Shown: positions 22,735 through 33,050, counted from the stretch's first letter. The stretch is DNA of 64,000 nt from Ditibartonella apihabitans (GCF_002007485.1 NZ_CP015820.1:1550001-1614000); one strand, 5' to 3'. Numbers and translations are program-made. The notes: generated by a model not told the origin, from the sequence alone.

Positions 22735-23781
22735 TCAACCTTCCTCTTTTCAATCTCTTTTTCGTCTCGCCCAATTTGGGCCGCTTCACTTTATTTAGTT
22801 CCCAATCAACCGGATTTAGCTCCAAATCAACTGGTAACGACAGTAAACACATGCACAAAAAACCGGGCCTCACCGCTATCGTGCAGATCACCCGACTATA
22901 AGCAGAGGAGACCTTTTAAGGCCTCATGCATCCGGCATTTGCGTTTCAAAACCGTAAAACGAACCCTGTTTGAGGCGAACTCCAAAACGTGTCGTTTTGA
23001 AAATGTAGCTAACCTCACATCGGCTCCGATGGCGGTTTATTAACGATAAACGGTTGTTGCGTCAAGTCCTATAGCCGAGAAAAACTATGAAATCGCGAAA
23101 TTTACAGCGATTGGATGAACAATTGGCGGTTTATCGACATAGCAGCGACAATGTTGACCTGATTTTAACAGCCTATTCCCTTTTTGCCCCCCCTCCAGAG
23201 AATGGCGATCAGTCTTCGTTTTTGGTTTCAATGTCCATTGTCAGCTCTTTTGATGAATCAAATGATAAGAAAAAAGAATCGGCTATAAATTATTCCGTTA
23301 AAATATGATGAACATCTCGGTATATTGTCATCGATAAAATGTGAAACTCTCCCGGAAAAAGCCATATAGATAATATTGTCATTCATTTTTTTGCTACAGG
23401 CCGCGTAAAATTGTTTAAATTTTAGGTCTCTACAGCGTAGCTACGGAATTTATTTTTGCCAGCCAACGTGTTCATATCGGATTATGATTTATCGGTTTAT
23501 ATGAACTGTCGACAAAGTCCGAAATGAAATTATGCGGTTTTGGGGGCTGCACTTAGCAAAATTTCGCGAAAGTCAATTTTTTTATACGTGTGACAGGTTA
23601 CCATTTTCACGCCCGTATAATTAAGAAGTTGCCTTACCGTAAAAAGACTGCCCGCACGTTCAAGTGTTCGATTACCTCTATTAATGAAGAATCGTGATTG
23701 AAGATTTTCTTGTCCCCATTATTCATTATTATAGAAACAAACACTTGAAGCTTTAGAAAAACATTGATTAAAGTGTTCTTC
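22735..23781. other. 1-kb divergent intergenic region between rpsL and xthA
   Basis: This must hold the promoter and leader of the str operon (leftward) and the xthA promoter (rightward). An imperfect 21-bp tandem repeat lies at 22793-22834. A 73-codon open frame at 23087 has no clear ribosome site or recognisable product. No remnant of rpoC was found. Confidence 0.5.
22793..22834. repeat. imperfect 21-bp tandem direct repeat in the rpsL leader
   Basis: Two adjacent copies, at 22793-22813 and 22814-22834, match at 18 of 21 positions (ATTTAG-TCC-AATCAAC-GG). They lie 59-100 bases upstream of the rpsL start codon, probably within the transcribed leader. Confidence 0.7.
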
Positions 23782-24558
23782 ATGAAAATAGCAACCTGGA
23801 ATGTGGCCGGTATCAGGGCCAGACATGATACTCTTATAAAGTGGCTTAAACAGTCTCAAGTCGACGTGGTGTGTCTGCAGGAAACAAAGACAATCGATGC
23901 CAATTTTCCGCGAGCCGAAATTGAAGCGCTCGGTTACAACATCAATACCCATGGACAAAAAGGCTTCAACGGTGTTGCGCTTCTTTCAAAGATAAATCCT
24001 GACGAGGTAATCTGTGGTCTGCCTGGCGATGATAGCGATGAGCAGGCCCGCTATATCGAAGCTGTTTATTCGACCAAAACCGGTGTTATACGTATTGTCT
24101 CGCTTTATGTACCGAACGGTAATCCGGTTGATAGCGAAAAATATCCTTATAAGCTCCGTTGGTATGAACGCTTTTACGACCACGCAGTTTCACTTCTCGC
24201 ATTGGAAGAACCTCTGATTTTTGCCGGTGATTATAATGTCATCGACTCTGCTTTTGACGCCAAAAATCCTCAGGAGTGGGAAGGCGATGCATTATATTTG
24301 CCGAAAAGCCGCGAAGCTTTGTGGAAGATAAAAAACCTCGGCTTCTATGATGCCACCCGTACCACTTCGGATAATCCCGATTATAGTTTCTGGGATTTCA
24401 AATCCGGCGCATGGCAGAAAAACGATGGAATAAGGATTGATCATTTTTTCATTTCTCCCGAAGCAGCGGACAAACTTGAAACAAGCTTTGTAGAGCGGGC
24501 CGTTCGCGGCTGGGATAAACCGTCCGATCATGTTCCTGTCGTTATTGAATTGCGTTAG
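23782..24558 (+). CDS. xthA: Exodeoxyribonuclease III
   Basis: This is an AP endonuclease/exonuclease of base-excision repair with 258 residues. The family start is Met-Lys-Ile-Ala-Thr-Trp-Asn-Val, giving the start at 23782 rather than the ORF's earliest codon. Metal and catalytic motifs are present: Leu-Gln-Glu-Thr-Lys (Glu), Gly-Asp-Tyr-Asn-Val, and the C-terminal Asp-His-Phe and Ser-Asp-His-Val-Pro. The ribosome site is weak. It stands alone between divergent regions. Confidence 0.95.
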   Translation: MKIATWNVAGIRARHDTLIKWLKQSQVDVVCLQETKTIDANFPRAEIEALGYNINTHGQKGFNGVALLSKINPDEVICGLPGDDSDEQARYIEAVYSTKTGVIRIVSLYVPNGNPVDSEKYPYKLRWYERFYDHAVSLLALEEPLIFAGDYNVIDSAFDAKNPQEWEGDALYLPKSREALWKIKNLGFYDATRTTSDNPDYSFWDFKSGAWQKNDGIRIDHFFISPEAADKLETSFVERAVRGWDKPSDHVPVVIELR

Positions 24559-24694
24559 GCCATTGTGCTTTTTCACCCGTCAAATGCGAAAAATCCGTTT
24601 AAAAACAGAGAAATGTTATATTCATGAAAAAATGTGCTAAACTTGCTATGAACAGCAATTTTTTTGCAAAAATAACCGATTAAGGAGAACATTC

Positions 24695-25600
24695 ATGAGA
24701 AAAGCCCTGATGGCTTTTGCCGCTATGGCAATCTTGGGACTGACCGGAACAGCAATGGGCCAGCAAAAGGATACGCTTGAAAAAATTAAAGATAGCGGAT
24801 CGATAACGTTGGGTGTGCGCGAATCGTCAGGTTTGGCTTATGCCCTCGGTAACGGCAAATATGTCGGCTTTCATACCGAGATGGCTGAACGTATTATTGA
24901 CGATATTTCTAAAAAAATAGGTAAACCGATCAAGATCAATTATTTACCGATTACTTCTCAAAATCGTATTCCGCTTTTGCAAAATGGAACCTATGATTTC
25001 GAATGTGGCTCGACAACCAACAATGCCGCGAGAGGTAAAGAAGCAGCTTTTGCCTATACCACCTATATCGAAGAAGTACGCATTGCCACCAAAAAAGATT
25101 CCGGCATTAAATCAATTGCCGATCTTAACGGGAAGACAGTTGCAACGACAACAGGAACAACATCTGTACAGCTCATTCGCAAGAACAAACGCGCACAAAA
25201 TATTGATTTCAAGGAAGTAAATGGCAAGGATCATGCCGACAGTTTCCTGCTTCTGGAATCAGGAAGGGCTGATGCCTTCGTGATGGACAGATCAATTCTG
25301 GCCGGAAATATTTCAAAATCGAAGAATCCGTCCGATTATGTTATTTTGAATGACGTTCTCTCGGTTGAACCGATTGCCTGTATGTTGCGCCTTGATGACA
25401 AAAATTTGGAACAGGCAATTGATGACAGCATTGTTCGCCAAGTAAAAGATGGCTCACTGGAAACACTTTATAACAAGTGGTTCATGCAGCCGGTTCCTCC
25501 GTCAAATACAGTTGTCGGGTTACCGCTTTCGGATACGACAAAATACGCCTGGGAACACCCCAACAATAAGCCTATGGAAGAATATAAAGAAAACAAATAA
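24695..25600 (+). CDS. gltI: Glutamate/aspartate-type ABC transporter substrate-binding protein
   Basis: This is a periplasmic solute-binding protein of 301 residues with a signal peptide (Leu-Gly-Leu-Thr-Gly-Thr-Ala-Met-Gly). It belongs to the polar amino-acid family 3. Binding-site elements are visible: Gly-Val-Arg-Glu-Ser-Ser near residue 41, Phe-Glu-Cys-Gly-Ser-Thr-Thr-Asn-Asn and Ala-Thr-Thr-Thr-Gly-Thr-Thr-Ser. The C-terminal segment Leu-Tyr-Asn-Lys-Trp-Phe is typical of GltI-like proteins. A strong AAGGAG precedes the ATG. With the three following genes it forms a complete importer. Substrate is inferred from family and layout. Confidence 0.9.
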   Translation: MRKALMAFAAMAILGLTGTAMGQQKDTLEKIKDSGSITLGVRESSGLAYALGNGKYVGFHTEMAERIIDDISKKIGKPIKINYLPITSQNRIPLLQNGTYDFECGSTTNNAARGKEAAFAYTTYIEEVRIATKKDSGIKSIADLNGKTVATTTGTTSVQLIRKNKRAQNIDFKEVNGKDHADSFLLLESGRADAFVMDRSILAGNISKSKNPSDYVILNDVLSVEPIACMLRLDDKNLEQAIDDSIVRQVKDGSLETLYNKWFMQPVPPSNTVVGLPLSDTTKYAWEHPNNKPMEEYKENK

Positions 25601-25729
25601 TAAAACTGTGCGTAAAGGCTGCATGTATTTGAAATTATATGCAGCCAATTTTATTCCGTATCGGAACGATTGGCTCGTCCAGTTTCAGGTGTGCGGGTAC
25701 TCGTGTAAGTTTGTCGGGAATAGTCTACA

Positions 25730-26482
25730 ATGGATTTTTCATTCCTCTGTATGGATGATATTGATCACACCCACATTGCCGGTTGTTTCGGTAAAGCAGG
25801 TGTGAGCCATACCTATCTTGATACTTTGCTCAACGCTTTTTTGAACACGGCTCTGCTTTCAATTTCGAGTTTGATTTTAGCCATTATTGTCGGTGTCATT
25901 ATCGGCACAATGAGAACGCTGCCACGCACATCCATATTGAACCGGATATTACGAGTAATTGCACGAGTTTGGGTGGAAATAACCCGTAACATCCCGCTTC
26001 TTGTCCAAATTTTTCTTTGGTACTTCGTAGTCCCGAAGATATATCCACCGGCAATGAACTTTCCGCCGATGATATTGATCATTTGCGCACTGGGATTTTT
26101 TACCTCTGCCCGTATCGCCGAACAGGTTCGTTCCGGAATTGAAGCCATTCCGACAGGACAGCGTTATGCTGCTATGGGAATGGGATTTACGACTTATCAG
26201 ACTTATCGATATGTTATTTTGCCCCGTGCAATGCGCACAATCCTGCCACCGCTCATATCGGAATCGATGGGGATTGTGAAAAATTCGGCTGTCGCTTTTG
26301 CGGTATCAATCCACGAACTGATGCAATTCCAGTTTCAGGCTATTGAAGAAGTCAGTCATGTTTACGAGAACTACATGGTTGTGACAGTTCTTTACGTCAT
26401 TATTTCTCTGGCTATTTTTATTGTCATGTCAATTATTGAACGGATGGTCAAAATTCCCGGTTTCCAGACGGAGGGTAGATAA
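25730..26482 (+). CDS. gltJ: Amino-acid ABC transporter permease (GltJ type)
   Basis: This inner-membrane permease of 250 residues has several hydrophobic segments and the HisM-type EAA loop (Ala-Ala-Met-Gly-Met-Gly-Phe, then Arg-Tyr-Val-Ile-Leu-Pro-Arg-Ala). It pairs with the next gene as the transport channel. The first 35 residues are unusual (Cys-rich, with Asp-Asp-Ile-Asp-His), and the ribosome site is weak, so the start is less certain. It lies 129 bases after gltI and 2 before gltK. Confidence 0.88.
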   Translation: MDFSFLCMDDIDHTHIAGCFGKAGVSHTYLDTLLNAFLNTALLSISSLILAIIVGVIIGTMRTLPRTSILNRILRVIARVWVEITRNIPLLVQIFLWYFVVPKIYPPAMNFPPMILIICALGFFTSARIAEQVRSGIEAIPTGQRYAAMGMGFTTYQTYRYVILPRAMRTILPPLISESMGIVKNSAVAFAVSIHELMQFQFQAIEEVSHVYENYMVVTVLYVIISLAIFIVMSIIERMVKIPGFQTEGR

Positions 26483-26484
26483 TC

Positions 26485-27198
26485 ATGTCAAACCTCGGAT
26501 CTACCCTTTCCTATTACCTGACATTCGACTTTTCGTGGATGGATTTTTCTTTTTTCACCTTCGATGTCTTCAAAACCTATATTTTGTCGGGACTTGTTTT
26601 CAGTGTTGTTTTGACGGTCGTCGCTACAATATTGGGGATCATTTTCGGAACACTTCTCGCAATGATGAGGTTGTCCTCGATAAAACCGTTATCATGGCTT
26701 GCAACCTTCTATGTCACCGCTATGCGCGCAATTCCGCTGGTTATGGTTATTTTGTGGTTTTTTGTTCTATTGCCTTTTGTCACCGGTCATTCGATCGGAG
26801 CAAACAATTCAGCCTTTATAACATTCACTGCTTTTGAAGCGGCATATTTTGCAGAAATCATGCGGGCGGGGATACGTTCAGTTCCACAGGGACAGAAATT
26901 TGCCAGTGAAGCTCTCGGCATGACCTATTGGCAATCCATGCTCATTGTTATATTGCCGCAGGCACTGCGCAACATGCTTCCCGTGCTTCTGACGCAGGTT
27001 ATCATCCTCTTTCAGGATACATCACTGGTTTATGCAATTAGCGGTAATGACCTTCTTAAAGGTTTCGACATTGTGGCAAACAATTTCGGTGTCAAACAGG
27101 AAGCTTATATACTGGCCGCCTTGTTCTATTTTGTGATCTGTTTTACGCTGTCGCAGGCCGTTATGTACCTGCAGAAAAAAGTCTCGATTATTCGCTGA
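26485..27198 (+). CDS. gltK: Amino-acid ABC transporter permease (GltK type)
   Basis: This is the second permease, 237 residues, with about five membrane segments and an EAA loop (Ala-Ser-Glu-Ala-Leu-Gly-Met-Thr-Tyr, then Ile-Leu-Pro-Gln-Ala-Leu). GAGG lies upstream of the ATG, and the gene starts 2 bases after the gltJ stop. Confidence 0.9.
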   Translation: MSNLGSTLSYYLTFDFSWMDFSFFTFDVFKTYILSGLVFSVVLTVVATILGIIFGTLLAMMRLSSIKPLSWLATFYVTAMRAIPLVMVILWFFVLLPFVTGHSIGANNSAFITFTAFEAAYFAEIMRAGIRSVPQGQKFASEALGMTYWQSMLIVILPQALRNMLPVLLTQVIILFQDTSLVYAISGNDLLKGFDIVANNFGVKQEAYILAALFYFVICFTLSQAVMYLQKKVSIIR

Positions 27199-27210
27199 TA
27201 GGAAAGTTTC

Positions 27211-27957
27211 ATGTCCGAACACATGATTGAAGTCAAAAACGTTTCCAAATGGTATGGAAAATTCAACGTTTTGAAAAATTGCTCGACCAATATAAGCAAG
27301 GGCGAAGTGGTCGTTGTATGTGGGCCTTCCGGTTCGGGAAAATCGACCTTTATAAAAACCATCAATGCTCTTGAGCCTTTTCAGGAGGGGCAAATCTGGG
27401 TTGACGGTGTTCCGGTTCATTCTCCGAAGACCAATTTGCCGAAACTGAGAAGCCGTGTCGGAATGGTTTTTCAACATTTCGAGCTGTTTCCCCATTTGTC
27501 CGTGATGGAGAATTTGACCATTGCACAAATTAAAGTTCTTCATCGTTCCAAAAAAGAAGCCGTCGAGAGCGGATTAAAGTATCTCAAACGTGTCGGCTTG
27601 ATTGATCACAAAGATAAATATCCCGGTCAACTATCGGGTGGTCAACAACAACGCGTAGCAATAGCGCGCGCTTTGACTATGGATCCGATTGTCATGTTGT
27701 TCGACGAACCGACATCGGCTCTCGACCCCGAAATGGTGGGTGAAGTTCTTGATGTCATGGTCGGGCTTGCTCAAGATGGAATGACCATGATCTGCGTTAC
27801 CCATGAAATGGGCTTTGCTCATAAAGTTTCCGACAGAGTAATCTTTATGGATGACGGGAAAATATTGGAAGACTGCACATCGGAAGAATTTTTTGCTTCG
27901 CCGGAATTGAGAACGCCGCGTGCCCGTGATTTTCTGTCAAAGATATTAAGTCATTAA
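27211..27957 (+). CDS. gltL: Amino-acid ABC transporter ATP-binding protein (GltL type)
   Basis: This is an ATPase of 248 residues that powers uptake. Walker A (Gly-Pro-Ser-Gly-Ser-Gly-Lys-Ser-Thr), the signature (Leu-Ser-Gly-Gly-Gln-Gln-Gln) and Walker B (Met-Leu-Phe-Asp-Glu-Pro-Thr-Ser) are complete. AGGAAAG precedes the ATG, 12 bases after gltK. It closes the four-gene operon. Confidence 0.95.
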   Translation: MSEHMIEVKNVSKWYGKFNVLKNCSTNISKGEVVVVCGPSGSGKSTFIKTINALEPFQEGQIWVDGVPVHSPKTNLPKLRSRVGMVFQHFELFPHLSVMENLTIAQIKVLHRSKKEAVESGLKYLKRVGLIDHKDKYPGQLSGGQQQRVAIARALTMDPIVMLFDEPTSALDPEMVGEVLDVMVGLAQDGMTMICVTHEMGFAHKVSDRVIFMDDGKILEDCTSEEFFASPELRTPRARDFLSKILSH

Positions 27958-28554
27958 TTGATGAAACCCGATAAATGATCACTTGTGCGATTTAGATCGT
28001 GTGGCATTGGTCGGGCAAATATCCCGCTTTTGCTGCTTCAATTCTCATGGCCCGAAGGCCGTTAAGTCTTTGTGACTGTTTAGCCATTTTGTTTTCTTGA
28101 ATTAACAGAAAGAGTGAACACTTCTTCTCTAAGAGCCTAAAAGGAACAATTTCGCCATTTTTTTTCCGGCAATTTCCACTACCATCAAACCGATCATCCG
28201 GTGTCCCCTGCTTAAAAATTATATGCGTGCGTAGTAACCACACCGGAAGGCGCCAAAACATATCATTATATTTTTTGAAAACTGAAATTTTTAAAACGTC
28301 AGAAATGGATATTTCACAGTCTCTCAGGACAAAGCCAAGAAAAGTTTAGAGGATATTAAGTCCGGAATAATGTTTACTCTATAATGGTTTTAGAAAAATA
28401 TCCACTTTCACTATATCCGGTAATTAAATATCGTTGTTTTACTTGACATCAGCCTAATAACCGGCCGTATTTATTGACTGTAGTCAGATCTCAAAGCCTC
28501 TTGATAAGGGATGGCGGTAATATAGATTTAAATTATAACGGAAGAAAACCGGTA
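27958..28554. other. 600-bp region between convergent gltL and exoR, no gene seen
   Basis: AT-rich DNA. A minus-strand open frame at 27992-28261 contains a 31-residue stretch starting at an internal ATG, but has no recognisable family. No clear intrinsic terminator was found for either neighbour. Confidence 0.4.
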
Positions 28555-29349
28555 TCAGAAACCATTATCATTTTTGATAATATCGCTCGCAAGAGAAATA
28601 GCTGTGCGGCGATCGGCCTCTCCGGAAACGGCAAAAGCACGTTCTTGTAACTGTCTTATCCATGTCTGATCATGCGGAGCAGCTTTTTCATAGGCCGCAG
28701 TCATCATCGCCAGTCCCCGTACGGTCTTTCCCGCTTGGAATAACATGTTCCCCAACATTGCCTGTGCTGCAGGATTGCCTTTTCGTGCCGAAAGCTGAAA
28801 CCAGCGAGCTGCCTGAACCGGATTTTTTTCGCCGCCATCGCCATTCAACAACATTTTCCCCAAGCGATATTGTGCTTCGGGATTGCCGAAATTGGTAGCC
28901 GCTTGCAAATAAAGACTGCGCGCTTGAGGCATATCCTGTTTGACAGGTGAATTCGGAATGCCGGTTACGAGATAACTTGCAATTTCCACCAGTGCATCGG
29001 AAAGATAACTTTCATCTTCCGACCCCGGATCAGCGCCTTCCTGAACGATGCGAACATAAAATTGATAAGCCTCATAATCATTTTCGACCACACCATCGCC
29101 ATCGGCATACATGCGGGCAAGCTTCCAGTTAGCTCCCGGGTGCCCCCTGTCAGCCGCATATTTCAGTGCTTTGACCGCTTGATCTTTATCACCGTTTTTA
29201 TAGGCAGAAATACCGCTTTTGAAAAATTCGAATGGACTATTCGACTCGTTTTTGCTGTGATTGATATCCAAAGCCGATGCGGTAGAAAGGCAGATTCCCA
29301 ATGTGAGTGCTGTCACACTGGTCAACCAACCTTCTTTGCATCTTTTCAT
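28555..29349 (-). CDS. exoR: ExoR-like periplasmic Sel1-repeat regulator
   Basis: The 264-residue protein has a signal peptide ending near Ser-Thr-Ala-Ser-Ala and then Sel1-type TPR repeats, for example Ala-Asp-Arg-Gly-His-Pro-Gly-Ala-Asn-Trp-Lys-Leu-Ala-Arg and Gly-Asn-Pro-Glu-Ala-Gln-Tyr-Arg-Leu-Gly. Length and layout match ExoR, which in Sinorhizobium and Agrobacterium binds the sensor kinase ExoS/ChvG in the periplasm and restrains the ChvI response (exopolysaccharide, motility, acid response). The start at 29349 follows AGGAAAAATTCAA; an upstream in-frame codon gives a poorer signal peptide. The kinase and regulator genes are not in this window, so the role is inferred. Confidence 0.82.
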   Translation of the reverse strand: MKRCKEGWLTSVTALTLGICLSTASALDINHSKNESNSPFEFFKSGISAYKNGDKDQAVKALKYAADRGHPGANWKLARMYADGDGVVENDYEAYQFYVRIVQEGADPGSEDESYLSDALVEIASYLVTGIPNSPVKQDMPQARSLYLQAATNFGNPEAQYRLGKMLLNGDGGEKNPVQAARWFQLSARKGNPAAQAMLGNMLFQAGKTVRGLAMMTAAYEKAAPHDQTWIRQLQERAFAVSGEADRRTAISLASDIIKNDNGF

Positions 29350-29705
29350 TTGAATTTTTCCTGTCTCGCCACAGATACGCAACAAAATTACTTTGCATTG
29401 TTAAAAATGCACTGGCTTTGTGGTGGGAATGAGGCACCAACTATGTTGCTGACGATAGCACATAAACAATGAAAATTGTGTTGCCTGAAAGCAACATATA
29501 GAATTGAGTTTGCTATGGTTAATCCGTTATAATGCGATGTTTTTTAAAATTGCATCCGGCCAGCCAGTTATGTAAAATTAATGAAGGTCAGTCTTGTTTG
29601 ACAATGAGATGCTCATAATTATGAGATAGTCGCATTTTCGAGATGGCCGTAGTTTTGAGCCACTTTTATTTATCTAATCCGTATCAACCTTTTCTATGAG
29701 TTGAA
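29350..29705. other. divergent intergenic region between exoR and a lipoprotein gene
   Basis: AT-rich; it should carry both promoters. Nothing else recognisable was seen. Confidence 0.4.
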
Positions 29706-29954
29706 ATGATGACGAGTAAACCGAGTATCGTAGCGTTCGCGTTTTTTATGGCAGTTCTGTCGGGCTGCACGACAACGCAAAAGCCTTCTGTAAACGAGGC
29801 AACCGACACTTCCGGAACAACCGGTTATTGGTATCTTGGTGACAATGGCGAACGCCAGTGGCGGACACTCAATCCTGCCGACATTCCTGCTCCTGCTCCA
29901 GCGGTGCGTAAAAACTATGCATCATCTGTCGGTAATGGTAGCGGAAGAGGTTGA
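29706..29954 (+). CDS. small lipoprotein of unknown function
   Basis: An 82-residue protein with a signal peptide and lipobox (Val-Leu-Ser-Gly-Cys, about residues 17-21), followed by Thr-Thr-Thr and a short tail with Gly-Tyr-Trp-Tyr-Leu-Gly-Asp-Asn-Gly-Glu. I do not recognise a characterised family. Two ATG codons in a row make the exact start uncertain by one residue. A bidirectional terminator lies about 35 bases downstream. Confidence 0.7.
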   Translation: MMTSKPSIVAFAFFMAVLSGCTTTQKPSVNEATDTSGTTGYWYLGDNGERQWRTLNPADIPAPAPAVRKNYASSVGNGSGRG

Positions 29955-29989
29955 ATTTGCTTTAGCAAAAACGGTTTAATTTCAAGAAA

Positions 29990-30015
29990 ACCGCCCGAAA
30001 AAATTTCCGGGCGGT
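29990..30015. terminator. bidirectional terminator between the lipoprotein gene and valS
   Basis: A perfect stem (ACCGCCCG with CGGGCGGT, extended by a further pair) with an A/T-rich loop has ATTTTTA on one side and a run of As on the other. It lies between two convergent genes and can serve both. Confidence 0.88.
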
Positions 30016-30045
30016 ATTTTTACTTTGACGTTATTCGAAAGAAAT

Positions 30046-32769
30046 TCATCCCAACCGTTTGATTGCAATAACCAGTTTTTCTTTGGCCGCATTGAGTTCG
30101 TCCAAACGTTCCCGTTCGGCTTCGACAATATCCGGCTTGGCATTTGCAACAAATTTGGGGTTATTGAGCTTCTTTTCAACCTTCTCTATATCAAGGTCGA
30201 TTTTCCCCATTTCCTTTGAAAGTCTTGCACGCTCCGCTTCGAAATCGATCAATTTTCCAAGTGGCATGCAAAATGTTGCTTCGCCTAGTATAATCTGGGC
30301 CGACGCTTCGGGAACCTTGTTTGCAAATTCGATTGTTTCGATGCGGGCAAGCCGTTTGATTGCCGCTTCATGGCGCTCGACACGTTCTTTTGTTGTCTGT
30401 CCTGCCTCGACGATCACCAAAGGTGCCATAGCTCCCGCAGGGACATTCATTTCAGCGCGAGCCGAACGGATTCCACCGACAACATCAATAAGCCAATTGA
30501 TATCCTCTGCCGCTTTTTCGTCACGGAAATTGATATCCGGCCACGATGCCAGCGCCAACATGGTAACTCTTTTATGTTTATCTGTTGCCGTCAAAGCCCA
30601 TAATTCTTCTGTCATATAAGGCATAAACGGGTGGAGAATTTTATAGACTTGCTCAAGAACCCAGGCAACACAAGCTTGTGCTTCTTTTTTCTCGTTCTCA
30701 TCTTCTCCCTGAAAAATCGGCTTTAACAATTCGAGATACCAATCACAGAGAGTATTCCAGATAAACCGATAAACCGCCGCTGCCGCTTCATTGAACTTGT
30801 AGGTTTCAATTCCGGAGGTGACTGCTTCAATTGTTTTCGAAAGCTCTGTCAAAATCCAGCGGTTAAGCGAAAGTTTGACAGATTCCGGCTTGAATGCAGG
30901 ATCATAGGCAACGCCATTCATTTCGGCAAAACGCGTAGCATTCCAGAGTTTTGTTCCAAAATTACGATATCCGGCAATGCGCGCGGGATCGAGTTTCACA
31001 TCGCGTCCTTGCGCCGCCATAATAGCCAGAGTAAAGCGCAATGCATCAGCTCCGTATTCATCCATCAAATCGAGAGGATCAATAACATTTCCCTTTGATT
31101 TTGACATTTTGGCGCCGTGTTTGTCACGAACCAGCGCATGCATATAAATGTTATGGAACGGCACATCATGCATGAAGTGCAGCCCCATCATCATCATGCG
31201 GGCAACCCAGAAAAACAAAATATCGAAACCGGTAACGACAACACTCGTCGGATAATAGATTTCGAGTTCTTTTGTCTTGTCAGGCCAGCCGAGTGTCGAG
31301 AATGGCCACAATGCAGATGAAAACCAGGTGTCAAGCACATCTTCGTCCCGCCGCAATTCAACCGCTTTGCCGTAATGCGCGTCAGCAGCCTTTTGTGCTT
31401 CCTCGGCCGATTTTTCGACAAATACCTTGCCATCAGGCCCGTACCACGCCGGAATTTGGTGCCCCCACCATAATTGGCGGGAAATGCACCACGGTTCGAT
31501 ATTTTCCATCCAGTTGAAATAGGTTTTTTCCCAATTTTTGGGAATAATTGTGGTCTTGCCGTTCTTGACAGCATCAATGGCCGGTTTTGCAAGCTCTGCC
31601 GCATTGACATACCATTGATCGGTCAATAATGGCTCAATCGGTACGCCACCGCGATCTCCATGAGGAACCATGTGAGTGTGGTCTTCAATGCCTGCGAGAT
31701 AGCCGCCCTCTTCCATCATCTCGACAATCTTTTGCCGTGCGACAAAGCGGTCCACCTGATCGAATGCGTCAACGAGCTTGTTCAGCTCTTCGGTCTTGTC
31801 CAGATCTTTCAGAAAATCCGCGTTGTCACGCAGAAAAATTTTGGCATTTTCTGTCATGATGTTGATGATTCTCAGGTTGTGACGACGCCCTACTTCAAAG
31901 TCATTGAAGTCGTGCGCCGGTGTAATTTTAACAGCACCTGTGCCCGCCTCGGGATCAGCATAATCATCACCGACAATTTCAATTTTGCGGCCGACAAACG
32001 GCAATATTGCATGGTGGCCGATGAGTGCCTTATATCTTTTGTCTTTCGGATTAACGGCAATACCGGTATCGCCAAGCATAGTCTCCGGCCGTGTTGTCGC
32101 CACGACAATGAAGGTGCTCGGATCATCCGGATTGAAGACTTTACCTTCCAGAGGATAACGGAAATGCCAGAGATGGCCCTTTACTTCCTTCTGCTCGACC
32201 TCAAGATCGGAAATTGCGGTCAACAATTTCGGATCCCAATTGACAAGACGTTTGTCTTTATAAATCAACCCTTCTTTATAAAGGGTAACAAAAACCTCGA
32301 GCACCGCACGCGAAAGCCCTTCATCCATCGTGAAACGCTCGCGCGACCAATCGCAAGAAGCGCCCAGACGCCGTAATTGGTGTGCGATTTTGCCGCCCGA
32401 TTCTTCGCGCCATTGCCAAACACGTTCGACAAATTTTTCCCGCCCCATTTCCTGACGGGTTGGTTCTTTTCTTTGCGCGAGCTGCCGTTCGACGACCATT
32501 TGTGTGGCAATACCGGCATGATCCATACCAGGTTGCCACAAAACATTCTTGCCCCTCATACGCTCGAAACGAACCATAATATCCTGAATGGTATTATTGA
32601 GCGCATGTCCCATATGGAGAGAGCCGGTAACATTGGGCGGCGGAATGACGATACTGAACGCTTCCGCACCGGGCTTCGAACCGGCGCCGGCTTTGAACAC
32701 GCCGTTGTCTTCCCATTGTTTTTCTATACGGGGCTCGGTCGAGCCGGCATCATATGTCTTGTCTAACAT
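30046..32769 (-). CDS. valS: Valyl-tRNA synthetase
   Basis: ValRS of 907 residues charges tRNA-Val and edits mischarged threonine. The class I signatures are present: the HIGH-type Leu-His-Met-Gly-His near residue 50 and Lys-Met-Ser-Lys-Ser in the middle. The editing (CP1) domain, the anticodon-binding domain and the C-terminal coiled-coil arm are at normal length. ATG at 32769 gives the family's Met-Leu-Asp-Lys-Thr-Tyr start; a TTG four codons upstream is in frame but overlaps the likely ribosome site. It lies downstream of popZ with a 280-base gap. Confidence 0.97.
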   Translation of the reverse strand: MLDKTYDAGSTEPRIEKQWEDNGVFKAGAGSKPGAEAFSIVIPPPNVTGSLHMGHALNNTIQDIMVRFERMRGKNVLWQPGMDHAGIATQMVVERQLAQRKEPTRQEMGREKFVERVWQWREESGGKIAHQLRRLGASCDWSRERFTMDEGLSRAVLEVFVTLYKEGLIYKDKRLVNWDPKLLTAISDLEVEQKEVKGHLWHFRYPLEGKVFNPDDPSTFIVVATTRPETMLGDTGIAVNPKDKRYKALIGHHAILPFVGRKIEIVGDDYADPEAGTGAVKITPAHDFNDFEVGRRHNLRIINIMTENAKIFLRDNADFLKDLDKTEELNKLVDAFDQVDRFVARQKIVEMMEEGGYLAGIEDHTHMVPHGDRGGVPIEPLLTDQWYVNAAELAKPAIDAVKNGKTTIIPKNWEKTYFNWMENIEPWCISRQLWWGHQIPAWYGPDGKVFVEKSAEEAQKAADAHYGKAVELRRDEDVLDTWFSSALWPFSTLGWPDKTKELEIYYPTSVVVTGFDILFFWVARMMMMGLHFMHDVPFHNIYMHALVRDKHGAKMSKSKGNVIDPLDLMDEYGADALRFTLAIMAAQGRDVKLDPARIAGYRNFGTKLWNATRFAEMNGVAYDPAFKPESVKLSLNRWILTELSKTIEAVTSGIETYKFNEAAAAVYRFIWNTLCDWYLELLKPIFQGEDENEKKEAQACVAWVLEQVYKILHPFMPYMTEELWALTATDKHKRVTMLALASWPDINFRDEKAAEDINWLIDVVGGIRSARAEMNVPAGAMAPLVIVEAGQTTKERVERHEAAIKRLARIETIEFANKVPEASAQIILGEATFCMPLGKLIDFEAERARLSKEMGKIDLDIEKVEKKLNNPKFVANAKPDIVEAERERLDELNAAKEKLVIAIKRLG

Positions 32770-33050
32770 TCTCTTTTCCAATTATTACCGGTACGCGATT
32801 GCACTCATTGCCCATTTCAAAAAATGGCCGAGTTTAATCTGGACAACACTATTTTTACGGTTGTAGCCGACTTCATGTCAGGATTCAAAAATAATGGAAT
32901 AATTCTGCACAATTTGTCGAAAAAATAAAACTGCCTACCAACACAAAAACACTTTGCATTTATGAGACGGCTTTATAACCCGAATTGGCTTTCAATGACT
33001 ATATTTGCCCGCAATCAAAATTGGATGAGCAGAAAACTCCCCTTCCCTTA

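Noticed and set aside
23087..23308. 73-codon open frame in the rpsL-xthA gap
   Set aside because: No clear ribosome site and no family; probably chance.
27992..28261. 89-codon open frame after gltL (minus strand)
   Set aside because: Unsupported start; only a 31-residue basic segment looks protein-like.
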